Shown: positions 1 through 7,822, counted from the first letter of the stretch. The stretch is 13,661 nt of DNA from Piscirickettsiaceae bacterium (GCA_027019045.1 JALUXI010000138.1:1-13661); one strand, 5' to 3'. Program-made: numbers and translations. The notes: generated by a model not told the origin, from the sequence alone.

Positions 1-486
1 TTTTTTAATGTTTATGGCCCCAAGGTGCGTACCACAGGCACTTATGGGGCGGTCTTTGGTGTCTTTTTAGCACAAAAGCTTCACGGCAAGCCATTTACGG
101 TGGTCGGAGATGGCACTCAATCTCGAGATTTTACTTTTGTTACCGATATTGCTGAAGCACTATATCAAACAGCCGCTTCTGATTTAGTGGGTGAGGTGAT
201 GAATGTCGGGTCAGGTAACCATTACACCATTAACCATCTGGTGGAATTGCTAGGTGGAGAAGTGGTTTATATTCCCAAACGCCCAGGAGAGCCCGATATT
301 ACTTTTGCCGACATCACCAAAATTCAACAAAAATTGGGATGGCAGCCACAGGTCTCTTTTGAAGAAGGGGTCGCTAAAATGTTGCAGCATATTGAAGACT
401 GGCAAGATGCACCGCTGTGGGAAGTAGAGAGCATTGAGCAAGCGACCAAGGCTTGGTTTAAGTATTTAGGCAAAGAAAATGAGTGA
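1..486 (+). CDS. NAD-dependent sugar epimerase/dehydratase, C-terminal part (5' end outside window)
   Basis: The reading frame is already open at base 1 (FFNVYGPKVR...), so the gene starts upstream; the GTG at 25 lies inside the conserved core and is not the true start. About 161 C-terminal residues are present. The NVYGP motif, then GDGTQSRDFTFVTDIAEAL and a NVGSG segment, are the usual substrate-domain signatures of extended short-chain dehydrogenases acting on nucleotide sugars (GalE/WbpP-like epimerases and 4,6-dehydratases). The Rossmann NAD motif and the YxxxK catalytic pair would lie before the window. The tail, rich in W and ending KAWFKYLGKENE, resembles family members from surface-glycan clusters. 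The last 8 bases overlap the start of the next gene (ATGAGTGA), which points to translational coupling. The reaction is probably a C4 epimerisation or related step on a nucleotide sugar; the exact substrate cannot be read from this part. Confidence 0.88.
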   Translation, partial: FFNVYGPKVRTTGTYGAVFGVFLAQKLHGKPFTVVGDGTQSRDFTFVTDIAEALYQTAASDLVGEVMNVGSGNHYTINHLVELLGGEVVYIPKRPGEPDITFADITKIQQKLGWQPQVSFEEGVAKMLQHIEDWQDAPLWEVESIEQATKAWFKYLGKENE

Positions 487-2275
487 ACCGATTCAACATA
501 CCTATTTTTTAGACAAAGAGACTGCTCTGGCTCATTATGAAAGAGAGCAAGAGGTGGCTTATGACAATGGCTGCACCCTCAGACAATTTTGTTATTACAG
601 CGGTGCGGAAGATGAGCCTATGGTGAGTGTGGAGACACCTTATCTGGTCAACCTCCCCACTTCCAAATTGATTGATTTTTTCCGTGAATATCTGGCCTAT
701 CCTTTACCCACCCAAGTAGAACTGGGCCAAATGCCCCAAACGGCTGAAACGCTGGAAATGGTCAAGGAGATTCTAGCGGTTTTTGAGGATATTCAGAAAG
801 AACGGGATGCAAAGATTGATGATGCCCTTTTTACCCAGCCAGTGATGGCGGAGTGGATGGCGAAACAGCAGATTAAGACTTATAAGTGTAATGAGCGTGT
901 CCATGCTTATCAGCTATGTTATGCCATTGGACCTTCAACCGATAAATCGTCATATCCCAAGAATTTAATTTTTTTGCCAGAAACTCAATTTGAAGAGACA
1001 ATTTATGAAAAAAGTTGTCGTCCTCCTCTTATTTTGATTAGCTCGCCTTTTGATACAGAAGATTTGAAAAATCAAGGGCAGCAGTATTTATCGTTAATTG
1101 ATCAAAACTTTCAGCGCTATTTAAGTCAAAAAATGGCTAGGGGGATAAAAAGACTAGGTTATTTAAAGTTAAATTTCTCACAAAAACCTTGGCGTGTGAT
1201 GTTGTTTACTTCTCACTATACGACGGTGATGAAATATGCCATGCAGAGTATGGTGAAGGCTTTTGAGCAACTGGGATGTGAGGTGCTGTTTTTAACGGAT
1301 GATGAGTATAGTGCGCTAGTGGCTGCGAAAACATTAGAGCATTTAGTTGATTTCAATCCTCATCTATTATTTTCTATCAATCATCATCATAGAGAGTTTT
1401 TGCCTAAAGAGTCCTTTCAAGCAGTTTGGTGGCAAGATTTAATGCCCGAAATTCAAAAAAAAGAACCGTTTAAATATGAAAATGAAAGAGACTTTTATTA
1501 TGCGTTTGGGGATTATATTCTAGAAGCTATCACAACAAAAACAGATCATTCTGTGACTTATCAAGAACAGTGTGCGGATGAAAATATTTACTTTCCTCCA
1601 AGCGACGCCGATTTTTATAAAAGACGACCTTCAATTGTGTTTGTTGGTAGTGCCTATTCTCGGGAGCCCAATGTATTTAAGAAATATTACGGTGAAGGTG
1701 CATTAAATAAGGTTTTACGAGACTATGATATTTTGTTTCAGCAGCCAATTTCTGAACCAGAAGAGAGGGTGGCTTTGGTGCATCGCTATATAGCCTCTCA
1801 TCCACAATACCATAAATTTAATTTAACGCGCCTTTGGATATATTTTAATCGAACAAAAGTGATTGAGTATTTGATTGACTACTCTCCTTACGCGTTAGAG
1901 CTTTATGGTTATGATTGGCAAGATAACCCTAAAACAGCGCCTTACTATAAAGGGGTGATAGAGAATGGAGAGGCATTAGCAGATTTATATCGTTCTGTAA
2001 TGTTTGGTCTATCAGTACAGCCTTTTATGGTGGGACATCAAAGATTGGCAGAAATCAAGTTTTGTGGAGCCATTCCTTTAGTGTTGTGGACGCCGAATCG
2101 TTATGAACATCGTGACTATATGGATGAGGTTTGTGCATTTAATACGCTGGATGAGCTTGATAGTCAACTGAAATCCCCGCCTTCTGAATTGCCTGATAAC
2201 AAAATTAGAGAGCATTTTTCTTATGTGCGCTTTGCCGAGAAGGTTTTGCAAAGAATGGAGGCAGTGTTCGAATAA
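479..2275 (+). CDS. Large CgeB/GT1-like glycosyltransferase
   Basis: The 598-residue soluble protein has no signal peptide or membrane segment. Residues 1-230 form a region I do not recognise. From about residue 237 a Rossmann-like unit begins (KPWRVMLFTSHYTTVMKYAM) and continues through a stretch with DFNPHLLFSINHH. The C-terminal half (about 385-598) looks like the second domain of GT-B glycosyltransferases of the CgeB / glycosyl transferase group 1 type: SIVFVGSAY near 385, then LELYGYDW and a late segment (about 500-537) reading VQPFMVGHQRLAEIKFCGAIPLVL. In this family a similar late segment contacts the nucleotide-sugar donor. It starts at ATG 479 inside the end of the preceding gene, with AGGCAAAG as a modest ribosome site. 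The stop overlaps the next start by one base (TAATG). G+C drops sharply at about position 940 (residue 155), so the gene may be mosaic. It probably adds a sugar to a glycan or protein; donor and acceptor are unknown. Confidence 0.72.
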   Translation: MSEPIQHTYFLDKETALAHYEREQEVAYDNGCTLRQFCYYSGAEDEPMVSVETPYLVNLPTSKLIDFFREYLAYPLPTQVELGQMPQTAETLEMVKEILAVFEDIQKERDAKIDDALFTQPVMAEWMAKQQIKTYKCNERVHAYQLCYAIGPSTDKSSYPKNLIFLPETQFEETIYEKSCRPPLILISSPFDTEDLKNQGQQYLSLIDQNFQRYLSQKMARGIKRLGYLKLNFSQKPWRVMLFTSHYTTVMKYAMQSMVKAFEQLGCEVLFLTDDEYSALVAAKTLEHLVDFNPHLLFSINHHHREFLPKESFQAVWWQDLMPEIQKKEPFKYENERDFYYAFGDYILEAITTKTDHSVTYQEQCADENIYFPPSDADFYKRRPSIVFVGSAYSREPNVFKKYYGEGALNKVLRDYDILFQQPISEPEERVALVHRYIASHPQYHKFNLTRLWIYFNRTKVIEYLIDYSPYALELYGYDWQDNPKTAPYYKGVIENGEALADLYRSVMFGLSVQPFMVGHQRLAEIKFCGAIPLVLWTPNRYEHRDYMDEVCAFNTLDELDSQLKSPPSELPDNKIREHFSYVRFAEKVLQRMEAVFE

Positions 2276-3210
2276 TGAAGGTGCTATGGAGAGAGATGTT
2301 AAGGATTCGACGATTTGAAGAAATGGTTGCGTCTCAATATGCTGAACAGGAAATGCGCTGTCCTGTACACCTCTCTGTAGGGCAAGAAGCGATTGCTGTT
2401 GGCGTGTGTAGCCAGCTTGAACCAGAAGATTTGGTATATAGCAACCACCGAGCACATGCACACTATCTTGCAAAAGGGGGGGATATGACCGCCTTGATTG
2501 CTGAATTCTATGGATTGGAAAATGGCTGTGTTGGAGGGTGGGGTGGTTCAATGCATTTGATGGATTTAAAGGCTGGCTTTGCAGGGAGTACACCGATTGT
2601 GGGGGGGACTGTGCCAATTGCAACAGGGGCAGCTTGGGCACAAAAGTTAAAACAATCTTCAGCGTGTACAGTTTCTTTTTTAGGGGATGGCTGTTTTGAA
2701 GAAGGAGGTGTCGCTGAGAGTTTGAATTTTGCAGCACTTCATCAATTACCTATTTTATATGTGCTTGAAAATAATCTCTATTCTGTTTATACCCCTCTTG
2801 AAAAACGCCAGCCTCCTAGAGAGCTTTATAAAGTGGCTGAAGCGATGGGATTAAAATCATTAAAAGGTTTTGGTAATGATTTAGAGGAGGTTCTACCGCT
2901 GGTAGAACAGGCTTTGAAGTGGATTCGTTCAGGAGAGGGACCAGTCTTTTTAGAGCTGAGTACTTATCGATGGCCAGAACACTGTGGGCCAAATGATGAC
3001 GATCATTTAGGGTATCGGCCAGAAGGAGAATTGCAACGATGGCAAGCTCGGTGTCCCATTCAGTTAGCTCAAGTGAACTTGGGTATTGATGAAATTGAAA
3101 GAAGTCAAATCGAAGCAGAAGTCAAACAAGAAATTGAGAAATGTTGGCAACAAGCTCTAGAGGGTGGAATACCTAAGGCAGAGAACATGGAGACAAATGT
3201 TTATGCCTAA
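2275..3210 (+). CDS. ThDP-dependent 2-oxoacid dehydrogenase E1 component, alpha subunit-like
   Basis: The 311-residue protein matches the E1 alpha family (pyruvate or acetoin dehydrogenase). It starts with the typical LRIRRFEE segment, followed by HLSVGQEAIAVGVC, SNHRAHAHYLAKGGD and GGWGGSMHLMD. The thiamine-diphosphate/Mg motif is complete: GDG at 137-139, 26 residues, then NN at 166-167. It is slightly shorter than most E1 alpha chains (about 320-370). With its partner (next gene) it should bind ThDP, decarboxylate a 2-oxoacid and pass on the two-carbon unit. Neither an E2 (lipoyl acyltransferase) nor an E3 is present, and the neighbours are sugar-nucleotide genes, so a role in sugar modification is more likely than central metabolism. 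The ATG at 2275 shares one base with the preceding stop. GGAGG at 2257-2261 is 13 bases upstream, so re-initiation after the upstream gene probably helps. The 3' end overlaps the beta subunit gene by 8 bases. Confidence 0.9.
   Translation: MKVLWREMLRIRRFEEMVASQYAEQEMRCPVHLSVGQEAIAVGVCSQLEPEDLVYSNHRAHAHYLAKGGDMTALIAEFYGLENGCVGGWGGSMHLMDLKAGFAGSTPIVGGTVPIATGAAWAQKLKQSSACTVSFLGDGCFEEGGVAESLNFAALHQLPILYVLENNLYSVYTPLEKRQPPRELYKVAEAMGLKSLKGFGNDLEEVLPLVEQALKWIRSGEGPVFLELSTYRWPEHCGPNDDDHLGYRPEGELQRWQARCPIQLAQVNLGIDEIERSQIEAEVKQEIEKCWQQALEGGIPKAENMETNVYA
3189..3193 (+). promoter_or_regulatory. Ribosome binding site deciding the E1 beta start
   Basis: GGAGA lies 9 bases before ATG 3203 and only 3 bases before ATG 3197, and it is downstream of the alternative GTG at 3164. 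It favours the start at 3203, inside the last codons of the alpha subunit gene, a layout suited to balanced synthesis of the two subunits. Confidence 0.5.
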
Positions 3211-4297
3211 GACGAGCTTTATTGATGCCATACGACAAGCATTTATTGATGCGATGATAGCTGATGAGTCAGTTGTCTTGATTGGGGAAGGTGTTCCTGA
3301 TCCAAAGGCTATTTTTGGAAGTACGGCAGGACTTCAGGCGCGACTTGGAGAGGAAAGGGTATTTGATATGCCTTTGTCTGAAAATGCATTAACAGGCATC
3401 TGTTTAGGGGCAGCTGTCAATGGCATCAAGCCTGTACTGATGCATCAACGAATTGACTTTTCTCTTTTATCAATGGATCAAATGGTGAATCATGCTGCAA
3501 AGTGGCATGCAATGTTTAATGCCCAGCAGTCGGTACCAATGGTCATTCGAACAATTATTGGTAAAGGTTGGGGACAAGGTCCTCAACATTCTCAAGCGCT
3601 TTGGGGAATGTTAGCGCAAGTGCCAGGTATTAAAATTGCACTACCCGCTACGGCAAAGCAGGCTTATCTAATGATGCGATCGGCCATCGAGGATCCCAAC
3701 CCTGTCCTCTTTGTTGAACACCGATGGTTACATCATACAGAGTCTGAAGGAACGCCTGAGGAGTGGGCAAAAACGGTACTGCCCCAAAAGTTAGCGGGTG
3801 CTGAAATTGTTCGGGAAGGTAAGGATATCACCCTTGCAGGATGGGGCTATTCTTTAGTTGAGCTTTTAAATGCGGCGCAAGCTTTAGAAAAGGTTGGCAT
3901 CTCGGCAGAAGTGGTTGATTTAAGAGTGGGGCATACTTTGGATATAGAAACTCTAACGAGTTCCATTTTAAAAACGCATAAGCTTTTAATTCATGATTTA
4001 CATCCGGAGCAGATGGCACCTGCACATAGCGTGATTTCTAAAGTTGTACAAACTTTGGCCGATAACAGTGAAGTATTAAAAGATATGCAATTCCAAGTCG
4101 TGGCACAGCCAAACCACCCTGTTCCGACTTCTTGGCATTTGGCAAAATTTGCATATTCAGAAGCGGAGCAGATTGTTATTACTGTTTTAGAAATGTATCA
4201 GATAGATGATCTTGGTGTGCTTGAAAAAGCAAAAGCACAGATTAGTTATCCACCTCGTCCAGATATCCCAAACCAGGCATTTAAAGGCCCCTTTTAA
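3203..4297 (+). CDS. ThDP-dependent 2-oxoacid dehydrogenase E1 component, beta subunit-like
   Basis: The 364-residue protein is an E1 beta chain of the transketolase-like superfamily, partner of the gene before it. Family landmarks visible: SFIDAIRQAF at the start; FDMPLSENALTGICLGAA, where E60 sits at the ThDP-activating glutamate; SMDQMVNHAAK; GQGPQHSQ with H129 at the usual active-site histidine; DPNPVLFVEHRWL; and a C-terminal transketolase-C-like domain (about 205-335). The catalytic residues are kept, so the pair should be an active ThDP enzyme. A longer reading from GTG 3164 is possible, but GGAGA at 3189-3193 is 9 bases from ATG 3203 and the conserved sequence begins there. ATG 3197 is the other option, only 3 bases from that site. 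Known precedent: AviB1/AviB2 of avilamycin biosynthesis are E1 alpha/beta-like proteins that put a two-carbon branch on a sugar. A similar role here is inference. Confidence 0.9.
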   Translation: MPKTSFIDAIRQAFIDAMIADESVVLIGEGVPDPKAIFGSTAGLQARLGEERVFDMPLSENALTGICLGAAVNGIKPVLMHQRIDFSLLSMDQMVNHAAKWHAMFNAQQSVPMVIRTIIGKGWGQGPQHSQALWGMLAQVPGIKIALPATAKQAYLMMRSAIEDPNPVLFVEHRWLHHTESEGTPEEWAKTVLPQKLAGAEIVREGKDITLAGWGYSLVELLNAAQALEKVGISAEVVDLRVGHTLDIETLTSSILKTHKLLIHDLHPEQMAPAHSVISKVVQTLADNSEVLKDMQFQVVAQPNHPVPTSWHLAKFAYSEAEQIVITVLEMYQIDDLGVLEKAKAQISYPPRPDIPNQAFKGPF

Positions 4298-4312
4298 TTG
4301 AGTGAGAATTTT

Positions 4313-5713
4313 ATGAGTGAACAAAAAAAAATTTCTGAGAATCGATTTGGAAAGAAAATTATCACCGACATTCCAGAAGAAGCCCCCTTGGCACATACAC
4401 CTGGGCATAAATTACGCACCTCCAATAAAATTGTCGATAGGGTGGCGATCTCTTTAGATGAGATCGCCATGTCTCCAAAAGATTTACTCCAGCCTGATGA
4501 GTTGACAATAGATGCAGAGACAACGCAAGAGGTGGCGTATGGAGATCAAAAAGGGATTATCAGAGGAGTGACTGAAGAGAAGTCGATTCCCAATCAATTT
4601 ACTGGCCCTAGCTATCGAAATAAGAAAGAGAAGTATCGATTTGATGGGCATAAGATGTTATATCATCTTGAGCGGATCCAGCAATGGCAGGCAGGAGAAA
4701 AATTTGCACCTATCCATATTGATATGGGGTTGACCAAATTTTGTAATGAAGCCTGCATCTACTGCTATGCGGTGGTGCAGAATATGACGAAAGGAGACTT
4801 GATCGAACGGGATGCTTTGTTACGGTTTATTGAGGACTGCGGTAAACTGGGTGTGAAGTCGCTCGGGTTTATTGGTGATGGAGAGCCAACTTTAAACCCA
4901 GCATTATATGATGCCACGGTTTTGGCAGGGGAGCTAGGGATTGATACCGCTATGGCCACCAATGGGTTAGCACTGGATATGGATCGTGCACATGACCTGC
5001 TGAAAAATATGACTTGGATTCGTTTTAATCTCTCCGCTGGGACAGAAGAGGGCTTCTTACGAGTGCATCAGACACAGAAAAAGCATTTTCAGCCATTGAT
5101 GGAAAAAATTCGTGAGCTAGTGCGTATTCGTAATGAGAACGGGTATAAATGTACCATTGGTCTGCAAATGGTGTTGATTCCTGAATGTTATGATCAAGTG
5201 ATTCCAGAAGCGGAATTAGGAAAAGAGTTAGGTGTGGATTATTTTGTGATTAAGCACTGCTCTGATTCGGAATATAAAGAGATTGGCATTGACTATAAAG
5301 ATTATGAAACAGTCTATGATGTCCTCCATGCTGCTGAAGCGATGAGTACGGATGATTATGTGGTGCAGGCAAAATGGGAAAAAATTGGGGCAGGAAGAGA
5401 AACCGCGCTCTATAAAGATGGTTATCGAAAATATGATGTTTGCTATGGTACGCCCTTTTTGTTGCAGATTTCAGGCAATGGAAAAATTTATCCTTGTGGG
5501 CCTTTCTTCAATAAGGAAAGGTTTTATATTGGTGACCTCCATGAAGATTCATTCTATGATTTGGTGAAGGGTGAGCACTACTGGAATGTCCATCAAGATG
5601 TGGTCAACTCGGTTGATGTCCATAAAGATTGTGCCATTGGCTGCCGTCAGGATTATGTCAATAAATTCCTTTGGGATTTAAAAAACCCACCAGAACATAT
5701 TAATTTTATTTAG
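4313..5713 (+). CDS. Radical SAM/SPASM enzyme with about 105-residue N-terminal extension
   Basis: The 466-residue protein carries the radical SAM cluster motif CX3CX2C at C144, C148 and C151 (KFCNEACIYCY). A GDGEP segment (188-192) stands where the SAM-binding GGEP motif is expected. A C-terminal SPASM-type auxiliary cluster is indicated by C377-X12-G-X4-C395 and by C440 and C444 (DCAIGC). Residues 1-105 before the core have no cysteine, look charged and flexible, and are absent from the paralogue at 7823-8929; both proteins end in H(I/V)NFI. The enzyme should cleave SAM to a 5'-deoxyadenosyl radical and act on an unidentified substrate, here probably a sugar phosphate or nucleotide sugar, though peptide substrates are also common for SPASM proteins. 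I chose ATG 4313 over TTG 4298, which directly abuts the previous stop; GAGTGAG at 4300-4306 is a plausible ribosome site. It is 15 bases from the upstream gene and 9 from the next. Confidence 0.87.
   Translation: MSEQKKISENRFGKKIITDIPEEAPLAHTPGHKLRTSNKIVDRVAISLDEIAMSPKDLLQPDELTIDAETTQEVAYGDQKGIIRGVTEEKSIPNQFTGPSYRNKKEKYRFDGHKMLYHLERIQQWQAGEKFAPIHIDMGLTKFCNEACIYCYAVVQNMTKGDLIERDALLRFIEDCGKLGVKSLGFIGDGEPTLNPALYDATVLAGELGIDTAMATNGLALDMDRAHDLLKNMTWIRFNLSAGTEEGFLRVHQTQKKHFQPLMEKIRELVRIRNENGYKCTIGLQMVLIPECYDQVIPEAELGKELGVDYFVIKHCSDSEYKEIGIDYKDYETVYDVLHAAEAMSTDDYVVQAKWEKIGAGRETALYKDGYRKYDVCYGTPFLLQISGNGKIYPCGPFFNKERFYIGDLHEDSFYDLVKGEHYWNVHQDVVNSVDVHKDCAIGCRQDYVNKFLWDLKNPPEHINFI
4443..4469 (+). repeat. 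Perfect 10-bp inverted repeat inside the radical SAM gene
   Basis: TGGCGATCTC at 4443-4452 pairs exactly with GAGATCGCCA at 4460-4469 around a 7-base loop (TTTAGAT). It lies 130 bases into the coding region, in the part encoding the N-terminal extension (VAISLDEIAM). No run of T follows, so it is not a terminator. It may slow ribosomes or affect mRNA stability, or be chance. Confidence 0.55.
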
Positions 5714-5722
5714 TTTTTATTT

Positions 5723-6286
5723 ATGCCTTTTTCTAACTATAGTCAAAAAATAGCCCATTTAGTGGGGACTGCTCAAATGTGTTTTGGCGAGGTCAGTCTG
5801 CCTGAAAGTGAATGGTTAATGCACTTTAAAAGTGTATTAGAGAGTATCCAACAACAAAAAGGGACAATTTGGGTGGTTGGCAATGGAGGCAGTGCATCGA
5901 TTGCTTCACATCTTGTTGTGGATTTGGTCAATATGCATCAAATTAATGCTCATACATTGCATGAATGTGCGTTATTGACCTGTTTTAGTAATGACTATGG
6001 GTATGATCAAGCTTTTGCCAAAATGTTAGAGACGATGGCAAAACCAACAGATATGTTAATTGCCATTTCTAGCTCAGGTAATTCTGCCAATATTGTAGGA
6101 GCGGTAAAAGCCATGCAGAGTAAACGCGGGAGTGTATTGAGCTTGACTGGATTTTCTAAGACTAATCAAGTTAAGCAGCTTTCCCAAGCAGCACAAAACT
6201 TTTCTATTTGGGTCAATAGTGAACAGTATGGTGAAGTTGAAACCGCACACCAGCTCATTTTGCATGCTTTAGTGGATCATTTATAA
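5723..6286 (+). CDS. GmhA-like SIS-domain sugar-phosphate isomerase
   Basis: The 187-residue single-domain SIS protein is the same size as GmhA (sedoheptulose-7-phosphate isomerase, about 190 residues). Phosphate-binding loops are clear: GNGGSAS at 53-59 and SSSGNS at 116-121. The GmhA hallmark NDYGYDQAFAK follows at 90-100, and AHQLILHALVDHL closes the protein. By my alignment the four metal/catalytic positions of E. coli GmhA (H61, E65, Q172, H180) are H63, D67, E173 and H181, so two of the four are changed. The fold and aldose/ketose isomerase chemistry seem secure; the substrate may not be sedoheptulose 7-phosphate. The next gene encodes an HldE-like kinase/nucleotidyltransferase, which supports a heptose-type route. 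There is no recognisable ribosome site before ATG 5723 (TTTTTATTT), so translation probably depends on coupling to the gene 9 bases upstream. The frame closes 2 bases before the next start. Confidence 0.85.
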   Translation: MPFSNYSQKIAHLVGTAQMCFGEVSLPESEWLMHFKSVLESIQQQKGTIWVVGNGGSASIASHLVVDLVNMHQINAHTLHECALLTCFSNDYGYDQAFAKMLETMAKPTDMLIAISSSGNSANIVGAVKAMQSKRGSVLSLTGFSKTNQVKQLSQAAQNFSIWVNSEQYGEVETAHQLILHALVDHL

Positions 6287-6288
6287 CC

Positions 6289-7815
6289 ATGTCTCATTCT
6301 CATCTGACAAAAATTCATTCTTTAGAAGAATTAGCACGAAAGATTCGGCAGTGGCAAGCTCAAGACGAGCGTGTAGTGTTGTGTCATGGCACTTTTGATC
6401 TGCTGCATGCAGGGCATCTACAACACTTAAAAGAGGCGAAAAAACACGGAGGCGTATTATGTGTCACCATCACGGGTGATGCCTTTGTGAATAAGGGGCC
6501 AGGGCGACCTGTCTTTTCTGAACAGATTCGTGCCGAGATGTTAGCAGCATTGGAGATTGTGGATGGGGTGGCAATTAACCAAGCGGTGACTTCCGAAAAT
6601 GTGATTCAAGCACTCAAGCCCGATATTTATGTGAAAGGTGAAGAGTATGCTCAAGCCGATGAAGATGTGACGGGCAATATTGCTAAAGAGACTGCACAGG
6701 TGGAATCCTATGGTGGGAAGGTAGTTTATACGGGTGGGATCACCTTTAGTTCTTCCAATCTACTCAATCAGTTTTTTGAAGTCTTTGAACCTGAGGTGCA
6801 GGCATTTTTAGCGGCATTTAAGCAGCAGTTTAGCTTAAAAGAAGTGTTGGAGGCAGTGGATAGTTTACAGTCGCTTAAAGTGGTTGTTTGGGGGGAGGCG
6901 ATTATTGATGAGTATCATGAAACCGAGCCGATGGGGCAGATTGGCAAAGGCACCGCTTTAGGGGTGAAGTATCTGAGTGAAGAGAAATTTGCAGGGGGAG
7001 CCATTGCGGTGGCGAATCATATTGCGGGGTTTGTCAAAGAGGTGAGCCTTTTGACCGTTTTGGGTAAACAGGAGAGTGAAGAGGATTTTATCCGTCAGAA
7101 GCTTCAGCCTAATGTCTCGCCTGTGTTTGCATACACCCCCGATGCGCCGACGATTAAAAAACGCCGTTTTGTGAGCAAAGGTGAAAAGTTATTTGAGGTT
7201 TACCACTATCAACCCAAGCCTGATTTAACCGCTGCTGAAGCAAAGTTGTGTGCTTGGATGGAAAGCCATCTTCAGCAGTTTGATGCCGTAGTGGTGCCTG
7301 ATTTTGGTAATGGTTCGATTTCAGACAAGATGATAGCCACCTTAGTAGAGCATGCCCCATTTTTGGCGGTGAATACCCAGCTCAATAGCGGTAATCGTGG
7401 TTATCATGTCATTACCCGTTACCCCAGAGCAGACTTTATCTCTTTAAATGAACCAGAGTTACGCTTGGCAACGCATGACCGTTATGGAGATTTGCAGACC
7501 TTAGCTAGTAGAGTGATTCGTCAGCTTGATGCTCAGCACCTTTCGGTGACTCGTGGAGAAAAGGGGGTATTGAATGTCAATGCTTCAGGTGAAGCCTTTA
7601 CTGTACCTGCCTTGGCGACCAAGGTGGTGGATAGAATTGGCGCGGGTGATGCCTATCTCTCTTTAACGGCGATTATGCTCGCTAAAGGATACTCATTGAT
7701 GTTATCAAGCTTTATCGGCTCCATTGCTGCCGCACTGGATGTACAGATAGTGTGCAATCGTGAGCCTGTTGATCCCGTATTATTAAAAAAAACCTTAACC
7801 ACTTACCTAAAGTAG
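6289..7815 (+). CDS. Bifunctional nucleotidyltransferase-PfkB sugar kinase (HldE-like, reversed domain order)
   Basis: The 508-residue protein has two domains. Residues 28-165 are a cytidylyltransferase-fold domain with GTFD (34-37), the nucleotide-binding HAGH (40-43), RPVFSEQIRAEML and KPDIYVKGEEY, all close to the HldE adenylyltransferase half. Residues 195-505 are a PfkB/ribokinase-family kinase, with AGGAIAVANHI near 235, PDFGNGSIS near 337 (DYGKG in HldE) and the signature DRIGAGDAY with catalytic-base candidate D454. HldE makes ADP-heptose by phosphorylating heptose 7-phosphate at C1 and later adding AMP, but in E. coli HldE the kinase comes first. Here the order is reversed. The neighbouring GmhA-like isomerase fits a heptose-type pathway; no GmhB phosphatase is visible. 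The nucleotide and sugar used are uncertain. The start ATG is 2 bases after the preceding stop, with a poor ribosome site, suggesting coupling. Confidence 0.87.
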   Translation: MSHSHLTKIHSLEELARKIRQWQAQDERVVLCHGTFDLLHAGHLQHLKEAKKHGGVLCVTITGDAFVNKGPGRPVFSEQIRAEMLAALEIVDGVAINQAVTSENVIQALKPDIYVKGEEYAQADEDVTGNIAKETAQVESYGGKVVYTGGITFSSSNLLNQFFEVFEPEVQAFLAAFKQQFSLKEVLEAVDSLQSLKVVVWGEAIIDEYHETEPMGQIGKGTALGVKYLSEEKFAGGAIAVANHIAGFVKEVSLLTVLGKQESEEDFIRQKLQPNVSPVFAYTPDAPTIKKRRFVSKGEKLFEVYHYQPKPDLTAAEAKLCAWMESHLQQFDAVVVPDFGNGSISDKMIATLVEHAPFLAVNTQLNSGNRGYHVITRYPRADFISLNEPELRLATHDRYGDLQTLASRVIRQLDAQHLSVTRGEKGVLNVNASGEAFTVPALATKVVDRIGAGDAYLSLTAIMLAKGYSLMLSSFIGSIAAALDVQIVCNREPVDPVLLKKTLTTYLK

Positions 7816-7822
7816 AACGCCT

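Noticed and set aside
25..27. GTG as start of the first gene
   Set aside because: The frame is open to base 1 and the codon falls just after NVYGP, in the middle of the epimerase fold; the gene is cut by the window edge.
2078..2737. 219-residue minus-strand open frame across the glycosyltransferase/E1 alpha junction
   Set aside because: It lies opposite two clearly conserved genes, has low-complexity Leu/Gln/Ser-rich content and no recognisable domain.
2275..4297. Ordinary pyruvate or acetoin dehydrogenase operon
   Set aside because: No E2, E3 or lipoyl genes follow, and all flanking genes are for sugar nucleotides and glycosylation.
5352..5567. 71-residue plus-strand frame inside the first radical SAM gene
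   Set aside because: It is an out-of-frame shadow across the SPASM region, with no independent evidence.
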